Assembly: GCF_038562415.1 (NCBI RefSeq)
Contig: NZ_JBCFBA010000002.1
Coordinates: forward strand, 18,222 to 82,221
Origin: Solidesulfovibrio sp.
GTDB taxonomy: Bacteria > Desulfobacterota > Desulfovibrionia > Desulfovibrionales > Desulfovibrionaceae
Direction of reading: 5' to 3'
DNA: 64,000 nucleotides
Position numbers and translations under genes: made by a program. The notes beneath the pieces are model-generated. The model searched no databases. It saw only the letters and a program-made list of their open reading frames with translations, and was not told the origin of the DNA. Positions 1-8,498 of the stretch are shown one piece after another (the first letter of the stretch is position 1; each line of letters starts with the position of its first letter).

Positions 1-1145
1 ACCCGCAGATCCTGGGGCAGGTGGGAGGGCAGCAGCTCCGGCTCCTGGGGGGCGGCGGCGACCAGGGCCTCCAGCACCCGCACCAATTCGCGGACGTTGC
101 CCGGCCAGGCGTCCTCGCGAAAAAGGTCCAGCAACTCCGGGGCCAGGGTCTTGAGCGGCAGCCGGCCCTGGCGGCACAGGCGCGTGAGGTGGTGTTCGGC
201 CAGTTCGGGCAGTTCCTCGGGGATCTCGCGAAGCGGCGGCAAGGTGATGGTCACGGCCCGGATGCGGTAATAGAGGTCCTCGCGGAAGGTCCCGGCCGCC
301 ACCATGGCCGCCAGGTCCCGGTTGCTGGCGCACACCAGCCGGAAATCCACGGCGATCTCGCGGTTGTCGCCCACCGGCCGGTAGGCGCGGCTTTCGAGCA
401 GCCGCAGAAAGCCCTTTTGCATCTCCAGGGGGAGTTCGCTGACCTCGTCGAGAAACAGCGTCCCGCCGTGGGCCCGGGCGAGCAGGCCCGGCTTGTCGGC
501 GGCGGCTCCGGTAAACGCCCCCTTGCGGTGGCCGAACAGTTCGCTGGCCATGAGTGTCTCGGACAGGCCGGCGCAGTCCACCACCACGCATTCGGCTCCG
601 GCCCGGGAACTGTTTTCGTGGATGGCCCGGGCGAACAGCTCCTTGCCGGTGCCGGTTTCGCCGAAAAGGAGCACGTTGGCCTGGCTCCTGGCGGCGCGGC
701 CCATCTGGCGCAGCACGCCCTCCATGACCGGGCCGCCGCCGATGATGCCGGCGCGCCGCACGGGCAGGGAATCCTGTTTTTTCTCCCGGAAGCGCAAGGC
801 CCGCAGACAGGCCAGGCGCAGGGCCTCCTGGCTGGCCGTTTTTTCGATATAATCCCAGGCGCCGCTGACAATGGCCAGTTCCGCGCCGTCGGGGTCGCCC
901 ACGCCGGTGATGATGACCACCTCCGGTTCCCCGGGCAGGGCCCGCAGCCTGGGCAGAAGGTCCAGGCCCGAGCCGTCGGGCAGGCGCACGTCCAAAAAAA
1001 CCAGGTCGAATTCCGCTTCCCCGGCCCGCCTGGCGGCCTCGGCCAGGCTGCCGGCGGTGGCCAGGTCGTGGCCGTCGCCGGAAAACAGGCGGCGCAGGAA
1101 TTCCCGGAAAAAGGCGTCGTCGTCGATGACCAGGATGCGCGCCAT
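1..1145 (-). CDS. Sigma-54-dependent response regulator (NtrC family), C-terminus outside window
   Basis: Cytoplasmic transcription activator. The N-terminus is a receiver (MARILVIDDD) with the phospho-acceptor at Asp52 in the context VFLDVRLPDGSG. The AAA+ domain follows, with Walker A GETGTGKE and the sigma-54 contact loop GAFTGA. The frame stays open to the window edge inside or just after the AAA+ lid, so the Fis-type DNA-binding domain is not visible. The start is the ATG just after the receiver-Hpt gene (15-nt gap, same strand), so the two probably form one operon in which phosphate may pass between receiver and Hpt modules. That relay is inference; its target genes cannot be told from this window. 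Confidence 0.9.
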   Translation of the reverse strand, partial: MARILVIDDDAFFREFLRRLFSGDGHDLATAGSLAEAARRAGEAEFDLVFLDVRLPDGSGLDLLPRLRALPGEPEVVIITGVGDPDGAELAIVSGAWDYIEKTASQEALRLACLRALRFREKKQDSLPVRRAGIIGGGPVMEGVLRQMGRAARSQANVLLFGETGTGKELFARAIHENSSRAGAECVVVDCAGLSETLMASELFGHRKGAFTGAAADKPGLLARAHGGTLFLDEVSELPLEMQKGFLRLLESRAYRPVGDNREIAVDFRLVCASNRDLAAMVAAGTFREDLYYRIRAVTITLPPLREIPEELPELAEHHLTRLCRQGRLPLKTLAPELLDLFREDAWPGNVRELVRVLEALVAAAPQEPELLPSHLPQDLR

Positions 1146-1160
1146 GGCGTGCCCCCCCGC

Positions 1161-1952
1161 TTACGCCGGCCTTTGCGCCAGATAGGGGTGGGCGCGCACG
1201 GCGGCCAGCACTTCGGCCAGTTCGCGGTCGGCCGCGGCATGGCCGGACCGGCAGGCCTCCAGGGAGCCGGCGCCGCAGGCTTCCTGCACGGCTTTCATGG
1301 CCCGGTGCAGCCGCCTGGCCCGGATGGGCCCGGCCATGCCGGCCAAGTCGTGGGCCAGCGGCGCGGCGGCGGCGATGTCGCCCCGCTCCATGGCCCGCCG
1401 CAGGGCCTGGCGTTTGGGCTCGGCCAGTTCCAAAAACAGGTGCAGCATTTCGGTGACGAATTCCCGGCCGCTTTCGCGGGTCAGGCCGGCCAGGTCGAAG
1501 TCGGCGCAACGCCCGGGTCCCTCGCCCCCGGTCGCGGGTTTGTCGCGGCCGAGCACCCGCCATATGGCCGCCGTGATGTCGGCCGCGCGCACGGGCTTGG
1601 CCAGGTGGTCGTCCATGCCCGCCTCCAGGCTGCGGGCGCGGTCGTCGCGGGAAGTGAAGGCGGTCAGGGCCACGATGGGCACGCCCGGCGGGTTGACCGT
1701 GCCGGCCCGGCCGGCCCGGATGATCCGGGTCAGGTGCAAGCCGTCCATGTCCGGCAGTTGGATGTCCATGAGGACCACATCGAAGGGCTGGCGGGAAAAG
1801 AGTTCGATGGCCCGCTGCCCGTCCTCGGCCATGACCGGGGCGAAGCCCATTTTGCGCAAGGCGTGAAAAAGATACAGACGATTGACTTCGTTGTCGTCCA
1901 CAACCAGCACGGACAGGGAAGACGTGCCGCCGTCCGGACCGCATCCGTTCAT
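1161..1952 (-). CDS. Receiver-Hpt phosphorelay protein
   Basis: 263 aa. Residues 15-135 form a CheY-like receiver: acidic pair in VVDDNE, phospho-acceptor Asp63 in VVLMDIQLPDMDG, and the conserved Lys in HLAKPV. Residues 150-260 form a helical Hpt domain with candidate phospho-His201 in AHDLAGMAG, which resembles the AHxLKG motif of HPt proteins. There is no kinase domain and no output domain, so it should act as a phosphotransfer intermediate for a separate histidine kinase. The frame extends upstream, but MNGCGPDGG is chosen because the extra residues are Arg/Pro/Ala-rich shadow sequence. It lies directly upstream of the sigma-54 regulator on the same strand. Confidence 0.85.
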   Translation of the reverse strand: MNGCGPDGGTSSLSVLVVDDNEVNRLYLFHALRKMGFAPVMAEDGQRAIELFSRQPFDVVLMDIQLPDMDGLHLTRIIRAGRAGTVNPPGVPIVALTAFTSRDDRARSLEAGMDDHLAKPVRAADITAAIWRVLGRDKPATGGEGPGRCADFDLAGLTRESGREFVTEMLHLFLELAEPKRQALRRAMERGDIAAAAPLAHDLAGMAGPIRARRLHRAMKAVQEACGAGSLEACRSGHAAADRELAEVLAAVRAHPYLAQRPA

Positions 1953-2181
1953 GACAACTCCTGCGTCAGTGGGGCGGGGCCAGGAAAAAGCATTTGCCTT
2001 GGTGTCGCCAGGGTCTACCATGAGGCGCCGCGCTTTCCTAGGGGGCTGGCGCAGGGCCCCGGGCTGGCTCCACAAAGCATGGAACCCGCGTCCGGCGAGG
2101 GCCGCCGGGCTGGCCAGGGCCAATGGCGTGGTTATTGCTTTTAAAAAACAGGCCCGCCCGTGGCCGCCTCCCGGAGGAGAC

Positions 2182-3075
2182 ATGGAACCCGATACCCTGG
2201 GGCCCTATTGGCGCCAGTTGCTGGAGCGCGCCGCGCCGGACGGCGGATTTGCCGCCGCGCCGGCCGGCCCCTCCCGGCCCGACGCCACGGCCTGGGCGGC
2301 CATGGCCCTCCACGCCGGCGGCGGCCCGCCCGAGATGGTCACGGCCGCCCGGGGCACCCTGGCCGGGGCGCAAACCCCGGACGGCCGCGTGCCCTATCTG
2401 CCCGAGCGGCCGGAAACCGGCTGGCCCACGGCCCTGGCCCTGGCCGCCTGGCTGCCCGACCCCGATTTCACCGACCAGGCGGCCCGGGCCGCCGCCTGGC
2501 TGCTGGGCCATCCGGGCAAGGCCTGGCCAGGGGACAAAAACGGCATCTTCGGCCACGATACGAGCCTTGCGGGCTGGAACTGGATCGAGGGCACCCATTC
2601 GTGGGTGGAGCCCACGGCGCAGGTCATGCTGGCCCTGTCCGCCCTTCCCGCGCCGCCCGAGCCGGCCCTGGCCGAGGGCGCCCGGTTGCTCGTCGACCGC
2701 CAGTTGCCGGGCGGCGGCTGGAACTACGGCAACACCCGGGTGTTCCGCAACATCCTGCTGCCCATTCCCGAATGCACCGGCCATGCCCTGGCCGCCCTGG
2801 CCGGACGGGCCGAACCGGAGACGGTGGCGGCCAGCCTGGCCTATCTGGCCGGCCCGGACTGCGCCTCCCCGACCCCCCTGGCCGCGGCCTGGCGGGCCTT
2901 CGGGCTGGGGGCCTGGGGCCGGGCGGACGCGGCGGTCCTGGGGAACCTGGCCGTGACCCTGGCGCGACAGGAACGCCACGGCCCCTACGACACGGCGCTT
3001 GTGGCCCAACTGCTGGCCGCCGCCGCCAGCCGGGGACGGTTTTCCGCCATCGTGGCAAGGAGTGCCCATGCCTGA
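2182..3075 (+). CDS. Squalene-cyclase/prenyltransferase-like alpha-barrel protein
   Basis: 297 aa with no signal peptide. It contains repeated helical segments with QxPDGR and GGGWNYG signatures (AQTPDGRVPYLPE; LPGGGWNYGNTRVF) typical of the (alpha/alpha)-barrel repeats of the squalene cyclase/prenyltransferase superfamily. The Asp-rich DxDD motif of true cyclases is not seen, so enzyme activity is not claimed. The start is the ATG with GGAGG about 5 nt upstream. Its 3' end overlaps the start of the DUF362 lipoprotein gene by 8 nt, so the two are translationally coupled. Substrate unknown. Confidence 0.7.
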   Translation: MEPDTLGPYWRQLLERAAPDGGFAAAPAGPSRPDATAWAAMALHAGGGPPEMVTAARGTLAGAQTPDGRVPYLPERPETGWPTALALAAWLPDPDFTDQAARAAAWLLGHPGKAWPGDKNGIFGHDTSLAGWNWIEGTHSWVEPTAQVMLALSALPAPPEPALAEGARLLVDRQLPGGGWNYGNTRVFRNILLPIPECTGHALAALAGRAEPETVAASLAYLAGPDCASPTPLAAAWRAFGLGAWGRADAAVLGNLAVTLARQERHGPYDTALVAQLLAAAASRGRFSAIVARSAHA

Positions 3076-4096
3076 TCCGAGAGACGGCCCAACCGCCGGC
3101 CTGAGCCGCCGGCAGGCCCTCAAGCTGCTGGGCGCGGCCGGCCTGGTCGCCGCCGGCGCGGCGGCCGGCTGCAAGGCGCCGGCCCCGGGCGCCGACATGG
3201 CCCCCGCCGTTTTCGTGGCCAAGGCGGCCGATTACACCGTCGAGCTGGGCGCGATCCTGCGCCGGGGACTGGCCGAACTGGGCCTGGGCCGGACGGAGGT
3301 CGCCGGCAAGCGCGTGCTGCTCAAACCCAATCTGGTCGAACCCCATGCCGGGGCCGGCCACATCAACACCCATCCGCTGGTGGTGCGGGCGGCGGCCGAG
3401 GCCTTCCTGGCCCTGGGCGCGGCCGCGGTGACCGTGGCCGAGGGGGCGGGCCATCGCCGCGACAGCTGGCTGGTCCTGGAGGAGTCGGGCCTGGGCGAGG
3501 TGCTGGCCGAGGACCGGCTGCCCTTTGCCGACCTCAATACCGGGCCGGTCCACATGGCGAAAAACCTGGGCGGCGTCAGCAAGCTCGGCGACCTGTGGCT
3601 GCCCGACGCCCTGGCCCGGGCCGATTTCGTGGTGTCCGTGGCCAAGATGAAGATCCACCACTGGGCCGGGGTGACGCTGTCCATGAAAAACCTCTTCGGT
3701 GTCATGCCCGGGACGATCTACGGCTGGCCGAAAAACGTCCTGCACTTCGCCGGCATCGAGCCCGCGATCCTGGATATCGCCGCCACGGTGCGCCCGGACC
3801 TGGCCATCGTGGACGGCATCGTCGGCATGGAGGGCGACGGCCCCATCATGGGCGATCCCGTGGCCGCCGGGGTCCTGGTCATGGGGCGCAACGGCCTGGC
3901 CGTGGACGCCACCTGCTGCCGGATCATGGGCGTGGACCCGGCGCGCATCGGCTATCTGCGCCGGGCCGACGGCGTCCTGGGGACCATCGAGGCCGGCCGC
4001 ATCCGGCAGCGCGGCGAGGAGCCCGCCTCGGTGCGCCGGGATTTCGCCCTGCTCGATTTCGTGCCGGCCCATGGCGGCATCCGGCTTGCGCCCTAG
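3068..4096 (+). CDS. DUF362 family protein, Tat-exported putative lipoprotein
   Basis: 342 aa. The N-terminus has a twin-arginine motif (LSRRQALKLLG) followed by a hydrophobic stretch and a lipobox-like AAAGC, so it is probably exported folded and lipid-anchored. The body is DUF362-like: KRVLLKPNLVEP near residue 80, AKMKIHHWAGVTLSMKNLFGV in the middle, and D(I/G)IVGMEGDGP. DUF362 proteins often carry or neighbour Fe-S domains; here no ferredoxin-type Cys cluster is seen. It overlaps the upstream cyclase-like gene, which suggests a two-gene operon. Biochemical role unknown. Confidence 0.8.
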   Translation: MPDPRDGPTAGLSRRQALKLLGAAGLVAAGAAAGCKAPAPGADMAPAVFVAKAADYTVELGAILRRGLAELGLGRTEVAGKRVLLKPNLVEPHAGAGHINTHPLVVRAAAEAFLALGAAAVTVAEGAGHRRDSWLVLEESGLGEVLAEDRLPFADLNTGPVHMAKNLGGVSKLGDLWLPDALARADFVVSVAKMKIHHWAGVTLSMKNLFGVMPGTIYGWPKNVLHFAGIEPAILDIAATVRPDLAIVDGIVGMEGDGPIMGDPVAAGVLVMGRNGLAVDATCCRIMGVDPARIGYLRRADGVLGTIEAGRIRQRGEEPASVRRDFALLDFVPAHGGIRLAP

Positions 4097-4145
4097 GGAC
4101 CCAGGTTCCCGTTGCATCGCCCGGGCAGTATGCTAGCCTTGGCCG

Positions 4146-5027
4146 ATGCGTGCTCCATTGCCTCGTGTCGCCCGTTTCCGGTGCCGGCGGTTGCTGGCGG
4201 CCCTGGGCCTTTGCCTGGCCTTTTGGATTGCCGGGGCGGGCTGTTCCCCGGGCGGCGGGGCCGGGCTGCTCGACGTCCACTCCGGGGCGCGCCTGTCCCT
4301 GGCCCAGGCGGCCGGGGAACTGGCCGGCAGCCGGTTGGTGGTGGTGGGCGAGGACCACTCCCGGCCGGCCCACCGCCGCTTCCAGGCGGCGCTGATCCGG
4401 GCGCTGGCCGGGACCGGGGCCGGGGTGGCCGTGGGCCTGGAGATGTTTCCGGCCTCGGCCCAGGCGCTCCTGGACGGCTACGGGGCCGGGACCGTGGACG
4501 AGGCCGCCGTGGAAAAGGCCTTCGCGGCCTATTGGGGCCAGGGCTGGGAGTCGTACCGGGAGGTGCTGCGGGCTTGCCGCGAGTTGGGGCTGCCGCTGGT
4601 CGGCCTCAACGTCCCCCGGGAGGTCGTGCGCAAGGTGGCCCGGGAGGGCTTCGCCGCCCTGTCGCCCGGGGAGCGGGGGGCGCTGCCCATGGTGGCCTGC
4701 CGGGTGGACCGGGAATACGAGGCGTTCCTGCGGCGGGTGGCCGGGGATCACGGCGTCGGGCTCGATTTCCGCAAGTTCTGCGAGGCCCAACTCGTCTGGG
4801 ACACGGCCATGGCCGTGGCCGCCAGGGACGCCCTGGCCGCCCATCCCGGGAGGCTCTTGGTGGTGCTGTGCGGCGCCAGCCACGCCTGGAAGCCGGCCGT
4901 GCCGCACCAGTTGCGCCAGCTCGCCCCGCAGCTTTCGCTTCGCGTCGTCCTGCCCGAGGCCCCCGGCCGGCTGGAGCCGGCCACGGCCGGCCCCGGCGAC
5001 TGCGACTACCTGGCCCTGGGGCTGTGA
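4146..5027 (+). CDS. ChaN-like lipoprotein (haem-binding/Tiki-like fold)
   Basis: 293 aa. The N-terminal hydrophobic segment ends in a lipobox (GAGC near residue 33), so it is predicted to be a lipoprotein. The body matches ChaN/COG3016: VVVGEDHSRPAHRRFQ (the family GExHxxxxHH region), GLEMFP, GLNVPREVVRKVAREG, CEAQLVWDTAMA, and a final VVLCGASHAWK. ChaN-type proteins are linked to haem or iron uptake and resemble the Tiki/TraB fold. The gene follows the DUF362 gene on the same strand after about 50 nt and converges with the small DUF333 gene. Iron or haem binding is inferred only from the family. Confidence 0.8.
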   Translation: MRAPLPRVARFRCRRLLAALGLCLAFWIAGAGCSPGGGAGLLDVHSGARLSLAQAAGELAGSRLVVVGEDHSRPAHRRFQAALIRALAGTGAGVAVGLEMFPASAQALLDGYGAGTVDEAAVEKAFAAYWGQGWESYREVLRACRELGLPLVGLNVPREVVRKVAREGFAALSPGERGALPMVACRVDREYEAFLRRVAGDHGVGLDFRKFCEAQLVWDTAMAVAARDALAAHPGRLLVVLCGASHAWKPAVPHQLRQLAPQLSLRVVLPEAPGRLEPATAGPGDCDYLALGL

Positions 5028-5030
5028 GGC

Positions 5031-5279
5031 CTACCAGGCCAGCGGGCTCGTCCAGTCGGAGAAAAACCGGTACAGCGCCCATTCGTCCACGGCCAGGCCG
5101 CCGGGCAGGATGCAGTTGCCCACCTGGCCCGTGGCCGTGTCGTTGATGACGAGCGTGCCGCCGGCCTCCACGCAAAACGTCGAGGCCGGGTTGGGCAGGC
5201 CCACCAACTGGGCCGGGGCCGGAACGGCGGTCAGGGCCAGCAGCGACAGGGCCGCGGCGAGGATCAGGAAGCGGTGCAT
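5031..5279 (-). CDS. Small secreted DUF333 protein
   Basis: 82 aa. A signal peptide (MHRFLILAAALSLLALTAVPAPAQ) is followed by a DUF333-type core: NPASTFCVEAGGTL, then a second Cys in GNCILPGG, then DEWALYRFF. The pattern NPAS-C-GG...C-LPGG...EWxLYR is characteristic of this short family, often mis-called putative hemolysin. The two Cys could form a disulfide in the periplasm. The start is the ATG preceding the signal peptide; further upstream in-frame sequence lies in the palindromic intergenic region. Function unknown. Confidence 0.8.
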   Translation of the reverse strand: MHRFLILAAALSLLALTAVPAPAQLVGLPNPASTFCVEAGGTLVINDTATGQVGNCILPGGLAVDEWALYRFFSDWTSPLAW

Positions 5280-5344
5280 GGCGTCTCCGAGCTCGCGGAT
5301 TCCTTGGGGATCCGGCTGCGGTTGACGGGGGGTCGGCCGCGTGT

Positions 5345-5384
5345 CGCGTTCCCGAAATCCGCGCCTGCGGATTTCGGGAACGCG
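5345..5384. terminator. Perfect 18-bp inverted repeat, 4-nt loop
   Basis: Arms 5345-5362 and 5367-5384 pair perfectly around GCCT. It begins 15 nt after the stop codon of the formyltransferase-like gene and lies upstream of the DUF333 gene. The position fits a transcription terminator for the former, but no T-run follows on either strand, so it could instead be an mRNA-end stabiliser or a protein-binding palindrome. Confidence 0.55.
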
Positions 5385-5399
5385 CAACGGAACGCCACC

Positions 5400-6383
5400 C
5401 TAGGCCTGCGGGGCATCCTGGGGCGGCCGGGGGAAGACGGCCAGTTTGGGGCTGCCGGGCACGGGCTGGCCCTTGCAATAGGCTTCGACGCGGTGCGGCC
5501 GTCCGTCGCGCAGGTGCCCGGGCACGCTCCAGCTGAAGCCGGAGTGGCCGTCGCCGAAGCCGGCCTCGCACACGTCCGGGCGAAACTCGTCGGCCGTGAG
5601 CAGATAGTCCCGGCCGTCCACCACCAGCTTGACTTCCTGGCGCACGGACGGGGCGTTGGCGTCCCGGACCCAGCCGAGGATACGCTCGGGTTGGGGCGGA
5701 TCGAGGTGGCCGAGGACGCCACCCGGGGCCTCCATCACGAAACGCAGGCCGTGCAGGGTCAGGGAGAATTCCACCGGCCCGGGAGGCCCGAAACTGTTGA
5801 GGCGGTGTTCCAGGTCCTCGCGGCTCATGTCCGCGCTCAACTGGCACATTTTCGTGAAGTCGTCGGCCGTGCGGCGCTGTCCGCCCCAGGCGCGCCGGGA
5901 GGTGGCGGACAGGGGCGCCTCGCGCGTGAGCGCCGGGGCGGTGCGGCTGAAAAGCAGCGCCAGGGCCTGCCTGGCCACGTTGCCGTAGCCCGGGCGGTCC
6001 TTGGCCGAGGTCACCGGCAGGAGCTCGCAATCGATGATCTCGCCCGCGTCCACCTGGGGCGCCATGACGTGGAGGGTGGCGCCGAAGGTCTTGGCCCGCT
6101 CGAAACAGGCCCAGGCCTCGGGCGCGGTGCCGGGATAGTCGGGCGAGCCGGGATGGAAATTGTAGGCGCCCAGGCTGAAGGCCGCCAGGCAGTCGGCCGG
6201 CACGATCACCGGGGACAGGTAGGAAATCAGCCGGGACTTGGGCCCCAGGCTGGGGATGAGCTCCCGCAGCGAGGGGAGGTCGAGCAGGTGATGCACCGTG
6301 ACGGCAAGCCCGTGGGCGCCGAGGATCTGGCGCAACGAAAGCGCGTCATCATTGGAGGAGAGCAGAACGATATCGATAGCCAT
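5400..6383 (-). CDS. Formyltransferase-like enzyme with a novel C-terminal beta module
   Basis: 327 aa. Residues 1-190 match the 10-formyl-THF-dependent formyltransferase fold, with NFHPGSPDYPGTAPE giving the catalytic Asn75 and His77, and VDAGEIID giving the Asp112 of the family triad. The C-terminus is not the usual Met-tRNA formyltransferase domain. It has a sugar-enzyme-like middle and ends in a module DGRPHRVEAY...PVPGSPKL, which is also present in the protein at 33802-35091. Formylation of an amino sugar is the likely role, given this resemblance; Met-tRNA formyltransferase is less likely because of the tail and the lack of def nearby. The start ATG is supported by the conserved beta strand IVLLSSNDD. 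Confidence 0.7.
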   Translation of the reverse strand: MAIDIVLLSSNDDALSLRQILGAHGLAVTVHHLLDLPSLRELIPSLGPKSRLISYLSPVIVPADCLAAFSLGAYNFHPGSPDYPGTAPEAWACFERAKTFGATLHVMAPQVDAGEIIDCELLPVTSAKDRPGYGNVARQALALLFSRTAPALTREAPLSATSRRAWGGQRRTADDFTKMCQLSADMSREDLEHRLNSFGPPGPVEFSLTLHGLRFVMEAPGGVLGHLDPPQPERILGWVRDANAPSVRQEVKLVVDGRDYLLTADEFRPDVCEAGFGDGHSGFSWSVPGHLRDGRPHRVEAYCKGQPVPGSPKLAVFPRPPQDAPQA

Positions 6384-6495
6384 GTCGAATCCTCCGCGTC
6401 GGTCGCGGGATAGCGGCGCGGATCATTGCGCCATGTCCGGAAAATAACGGTGACGGAGTGTCCGGTCAAGCCGTGGGCCGCCGCGGCCGGCCGGG

Positions 6496-7266
6496 CTACT
6501 TTTTGACCTTGTCGAAGGTGACGTTGCCCGTCCCGGCGGTCGAATACCGCAACGCGTCCACCTGGCCGTCGGCGCCGAACACCAACTGGAAGTTGTGGAC
6601 ATTGCCCGTCGCGTCGGCGCCGTCGTAGATCGCGTACAGCAGATGCCGCATGGGAATGTTCTGGTTGTCCTTGGTCAGGACGATGCCGTCCGCGCTCTGG
6701 CTCAGGCGCAACTGGCCCAGGGTCGGGTGTTTGTAGGCACCGGCGGCATGCCGGTCGATATCATAGGCCCGGAATTTCGCGGAGTGTTTCGGGGTGGTTG
6801 GGCCGGTCGCCTCGCCGGAAGGGGCGGCCTCGGCCGTGGCGTCCGGGGCGGGTTGGCGCGGCGGCGCGGTGTCGGACGCGGCCGTGGCCTGGGCCGGTTC
6901 GGCGCGTGACGGGCTGGCCTCGGCCTTGGCCGGTTGGCCGGCCTCGGGCCGGGCCGGCGCGGCCGTGGACGTTGCTTGCGCGGCCTTGGCCGCCGCCGGC
7001 GATTCGGTGACGGGCAGACGCAGGATATGGCCCGGGGTCAACCGGTCGGGATGGCTGAGGGCGTTGGCGCGGACCAGGGCGTCCGGCGAAAAGCCGAGCT
7101 TGCGGGCGATGCGGCCCAACGTGTCGCCGCTTTGCACGGTATAGGTCCCGGCGTCGGCCTGGCCCGTGTCGGGAGCGGCCGGAAGCTCGGTTCGGGCCGG
7201 GACGGGCAGGGCGAGAAGCGCCACGACCGCAACCGGCGGCAACAGACGGGCAAAAGGAATGGGCAT
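6496..7266 (-). CDS. Exported LysM-domain envelope protein
   Basis: 256 aa. Signal peptide MPIPFARLLPPVAVVALLALPVPA; LysM domain about residues 40-85 (YTVQSGDTLGRIARKLGFSPDALVRAN...LTPGHILRLP); an Ala/Pro/Glu-rich linker about 90-155; and a C-terminal domain about 160-256 of unknown type. LysM binds peptidoglycan, so the protein should sit in the periplasm on the wall. The ATG is preferred over an upstream TTG because it begins a clean signal peptide. A good sigma-70 promoter lies about 60 nt upstream. Confidence 0.8.
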   Translation of the reverse strand: MPIPFARLLPPVAVVALLALPVPARTELPAAPDTGQADAGTYTVQSGDTLGRIARKLGFSPDALVRANALSHPDRLTPGHILRLPVTESPAAAKAAQATSTAAPARPEAGQPAKAEASPSRAEPAQATAASDTAPPRQPAPDATAEAAPSGEATGPTTPKHSAKFRAYDIDRHAAGAYKHPTLGQLRLSQSADGIVLTKDNQNIPMRHLLYAIYDGADATGNVHNFQLVFGADGQVDALRYSTAGTGNVTFDKVKK

Positions 7267-7328
7267 GATGGAAAATCCGAAACAAACGTTGAGGTTGGCT
7301 CGGTACGACAAGTCGGTACGTTTCCCGC

Positions 7329-7357
7329 ACTATAGGGAAAAGAGCCTTGCCTGACAA
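7329..7357 (-). promoter_or_regulatory. Sigma-70-type promoter for the LysM gene
   Basis: On the minus strand, TTGTCA (7357-7352) and TATAGT (7334-7329) are separated by exactly 17 nt; each box differs from consensus at one base. The start codon of the LysM gene lies about 60 nt downstream. Confidence 0.6.
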
Positions 7358-7733
7358 TGCGAAAAACCGGCCGTCCCCGGGGGCCTTTACGGCAGGGCGG
7401 CCCTGCGCCCGATTCTTGCCAAGGGACTTGCCTTCCGGCCGGTTAACCCTTACCTGTTGGAGCGGCTGGGATGTCGCGGCAGTGGCGCCCCGGTGGAGTA
7501 GAGAAGACGCCGTTCGGATCGTATGCTTGGCGTCCCGGCTGGCCCCGGCCCCGGGGCGTTCGTTCGTTTGTGGGCGAGGCCGCGCGCTTTCGCCGCATGG
7601 CGACCTTCCATCCCCGGTCTTCCCCGCAACCTGTTCCCGTCGCGCCCGACCACCCCGTGCCTCCGGCGTGGCCGGCCGGTTTGATCGCGGCCCGACGGCC
7701 CGCACGCTCGGCAAGGGAGAAAAGACCCACTCT
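7358..7733. other. Divergent intergenic region
   Basis: This stretch separates the leftward LysM promoter from the rightward membrane-protein gene. Frames open through it, but their products are Arg/Pro/Ser-rich with no start signal or recognisable domain, so no gene is called. An AAGGGAG about 15 nt before position 7734 may be a distant ribosome-binding site. No clear rightward promoter was found. Confidence 0.5.
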
Positions 7734-8498
7734 ATGGACAACCCGCAAGGCAACGAGAAGACCGGAACGGGCGGCGACGCCCGCCTGGCCGGCTTCGGCA
7801 TGTCCCTTTCCGACAAGGAAAAAAAGAACCTGCTCACCTTCCTTTCCATCGGGGTCATCCTGGTGGAGTTCGCCGTGACCATCGCCGCCGTGTGCTACGG
7901 CATCATCAATTCCCAAAAACTGCCCGACGGCACCGTCCAGTTCCGTTTCCCCTGGATTCCCTACGGCGTCGCCCTGATCCTGGCCCCGGTGGCCATCATG
8001 TTCGTGGTCAACATCATCGGCATGGGATTCACCCGCTTTTTTAGGGGCGAGCCCCATTTCGACGAGGAAAGCCTGGGATTCGTGCCCGAACGCCTGCGAC
8101 GGCTCATCCGCCTGTCGCGAGGGTTGCCCACCATCATCCTGCTCGGCGGCCTGATCCTTCTGGGCGTGGCCCTGTACTACCTCGACGCCGTCATCCAGAT
8201 GCTGCTGCGCGTTGGCGACCACGTGGAGGTCATCGCGCCCTGGGTCATGGTCGGGCTCGTGGTGGCCTGGTGCCTGAGCTACCTCGTGCGCATGTGGTTT
8301 CTCTACAAGACCCGGCGCATGCAGGAGGAATACGCCTTCCGCCGCGAGGTGCTCGAACGCACGGGCATCGTCATCGTGGACGGGCAAAAGCACATCGCCG
8401 CCGACGGCCGCCTCATCGGCGAACAGCCCAGCCTGCCCGGCCGCGTCATCGACGTGCTGCCGCCCGGCGAATCCGACGCCGACAAGGACGCCCCATGA
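7734..8498 (+). CDS. Four-pass membrane protein of unknown function
   Basis: 254 aa. Four hydrophobic segments lie about residues 32-54, 73-95, 131-153 and 166-186. They are followed by a charged cytoplasmic tail of about 70 aa containing RRMQEEYAFRREVLERTG. The ATG begins a hydrophilic N-terminus; longer upstream reading is shadow. The stop overlaps the ATG of the next gene (ATGA), so the two are co-translated and probably work together. No family recognised. Confidence 0.75.
   Translation: MDNPQGNEKTGTGGDARLAGFGMSLSDKEKKNLLTFLSIGVILVEFAVTIAAVCYGIINSQKLPDGTVQFRFPWIPYGVALILAPVAIMFVVNIIGMGFTRFFRGEPHFDEESLGFVPERLRRLIRLSRGLPTIILLGGLILLGVALYYLDAVIQMLLRVGDHVEVIAPWVMVGLVVAWCLSYLVRMWFLYKTRRMQEEYAFRREVLERTGIVIVDGQKHIAADGRLIGEQPSLPGRVIDVLPPGESDADKDAP

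Noticed and set aside
21..2144. Long open frame on the plus strand across the two-component genes
   Set aside because: It is Gly/Pro/Arg/His-rich, runs antisense to receiver and AAA+ domains with intact motifs, and has no domain of its own.
7347..7733. N-terminal extension of the four-pass membrane protein
   Set aside because: The extension is Arg/Pro/Ser-rich and unlike a signal or domain; the ATG at 7734 begins a normal hydrophilic N-terminus.
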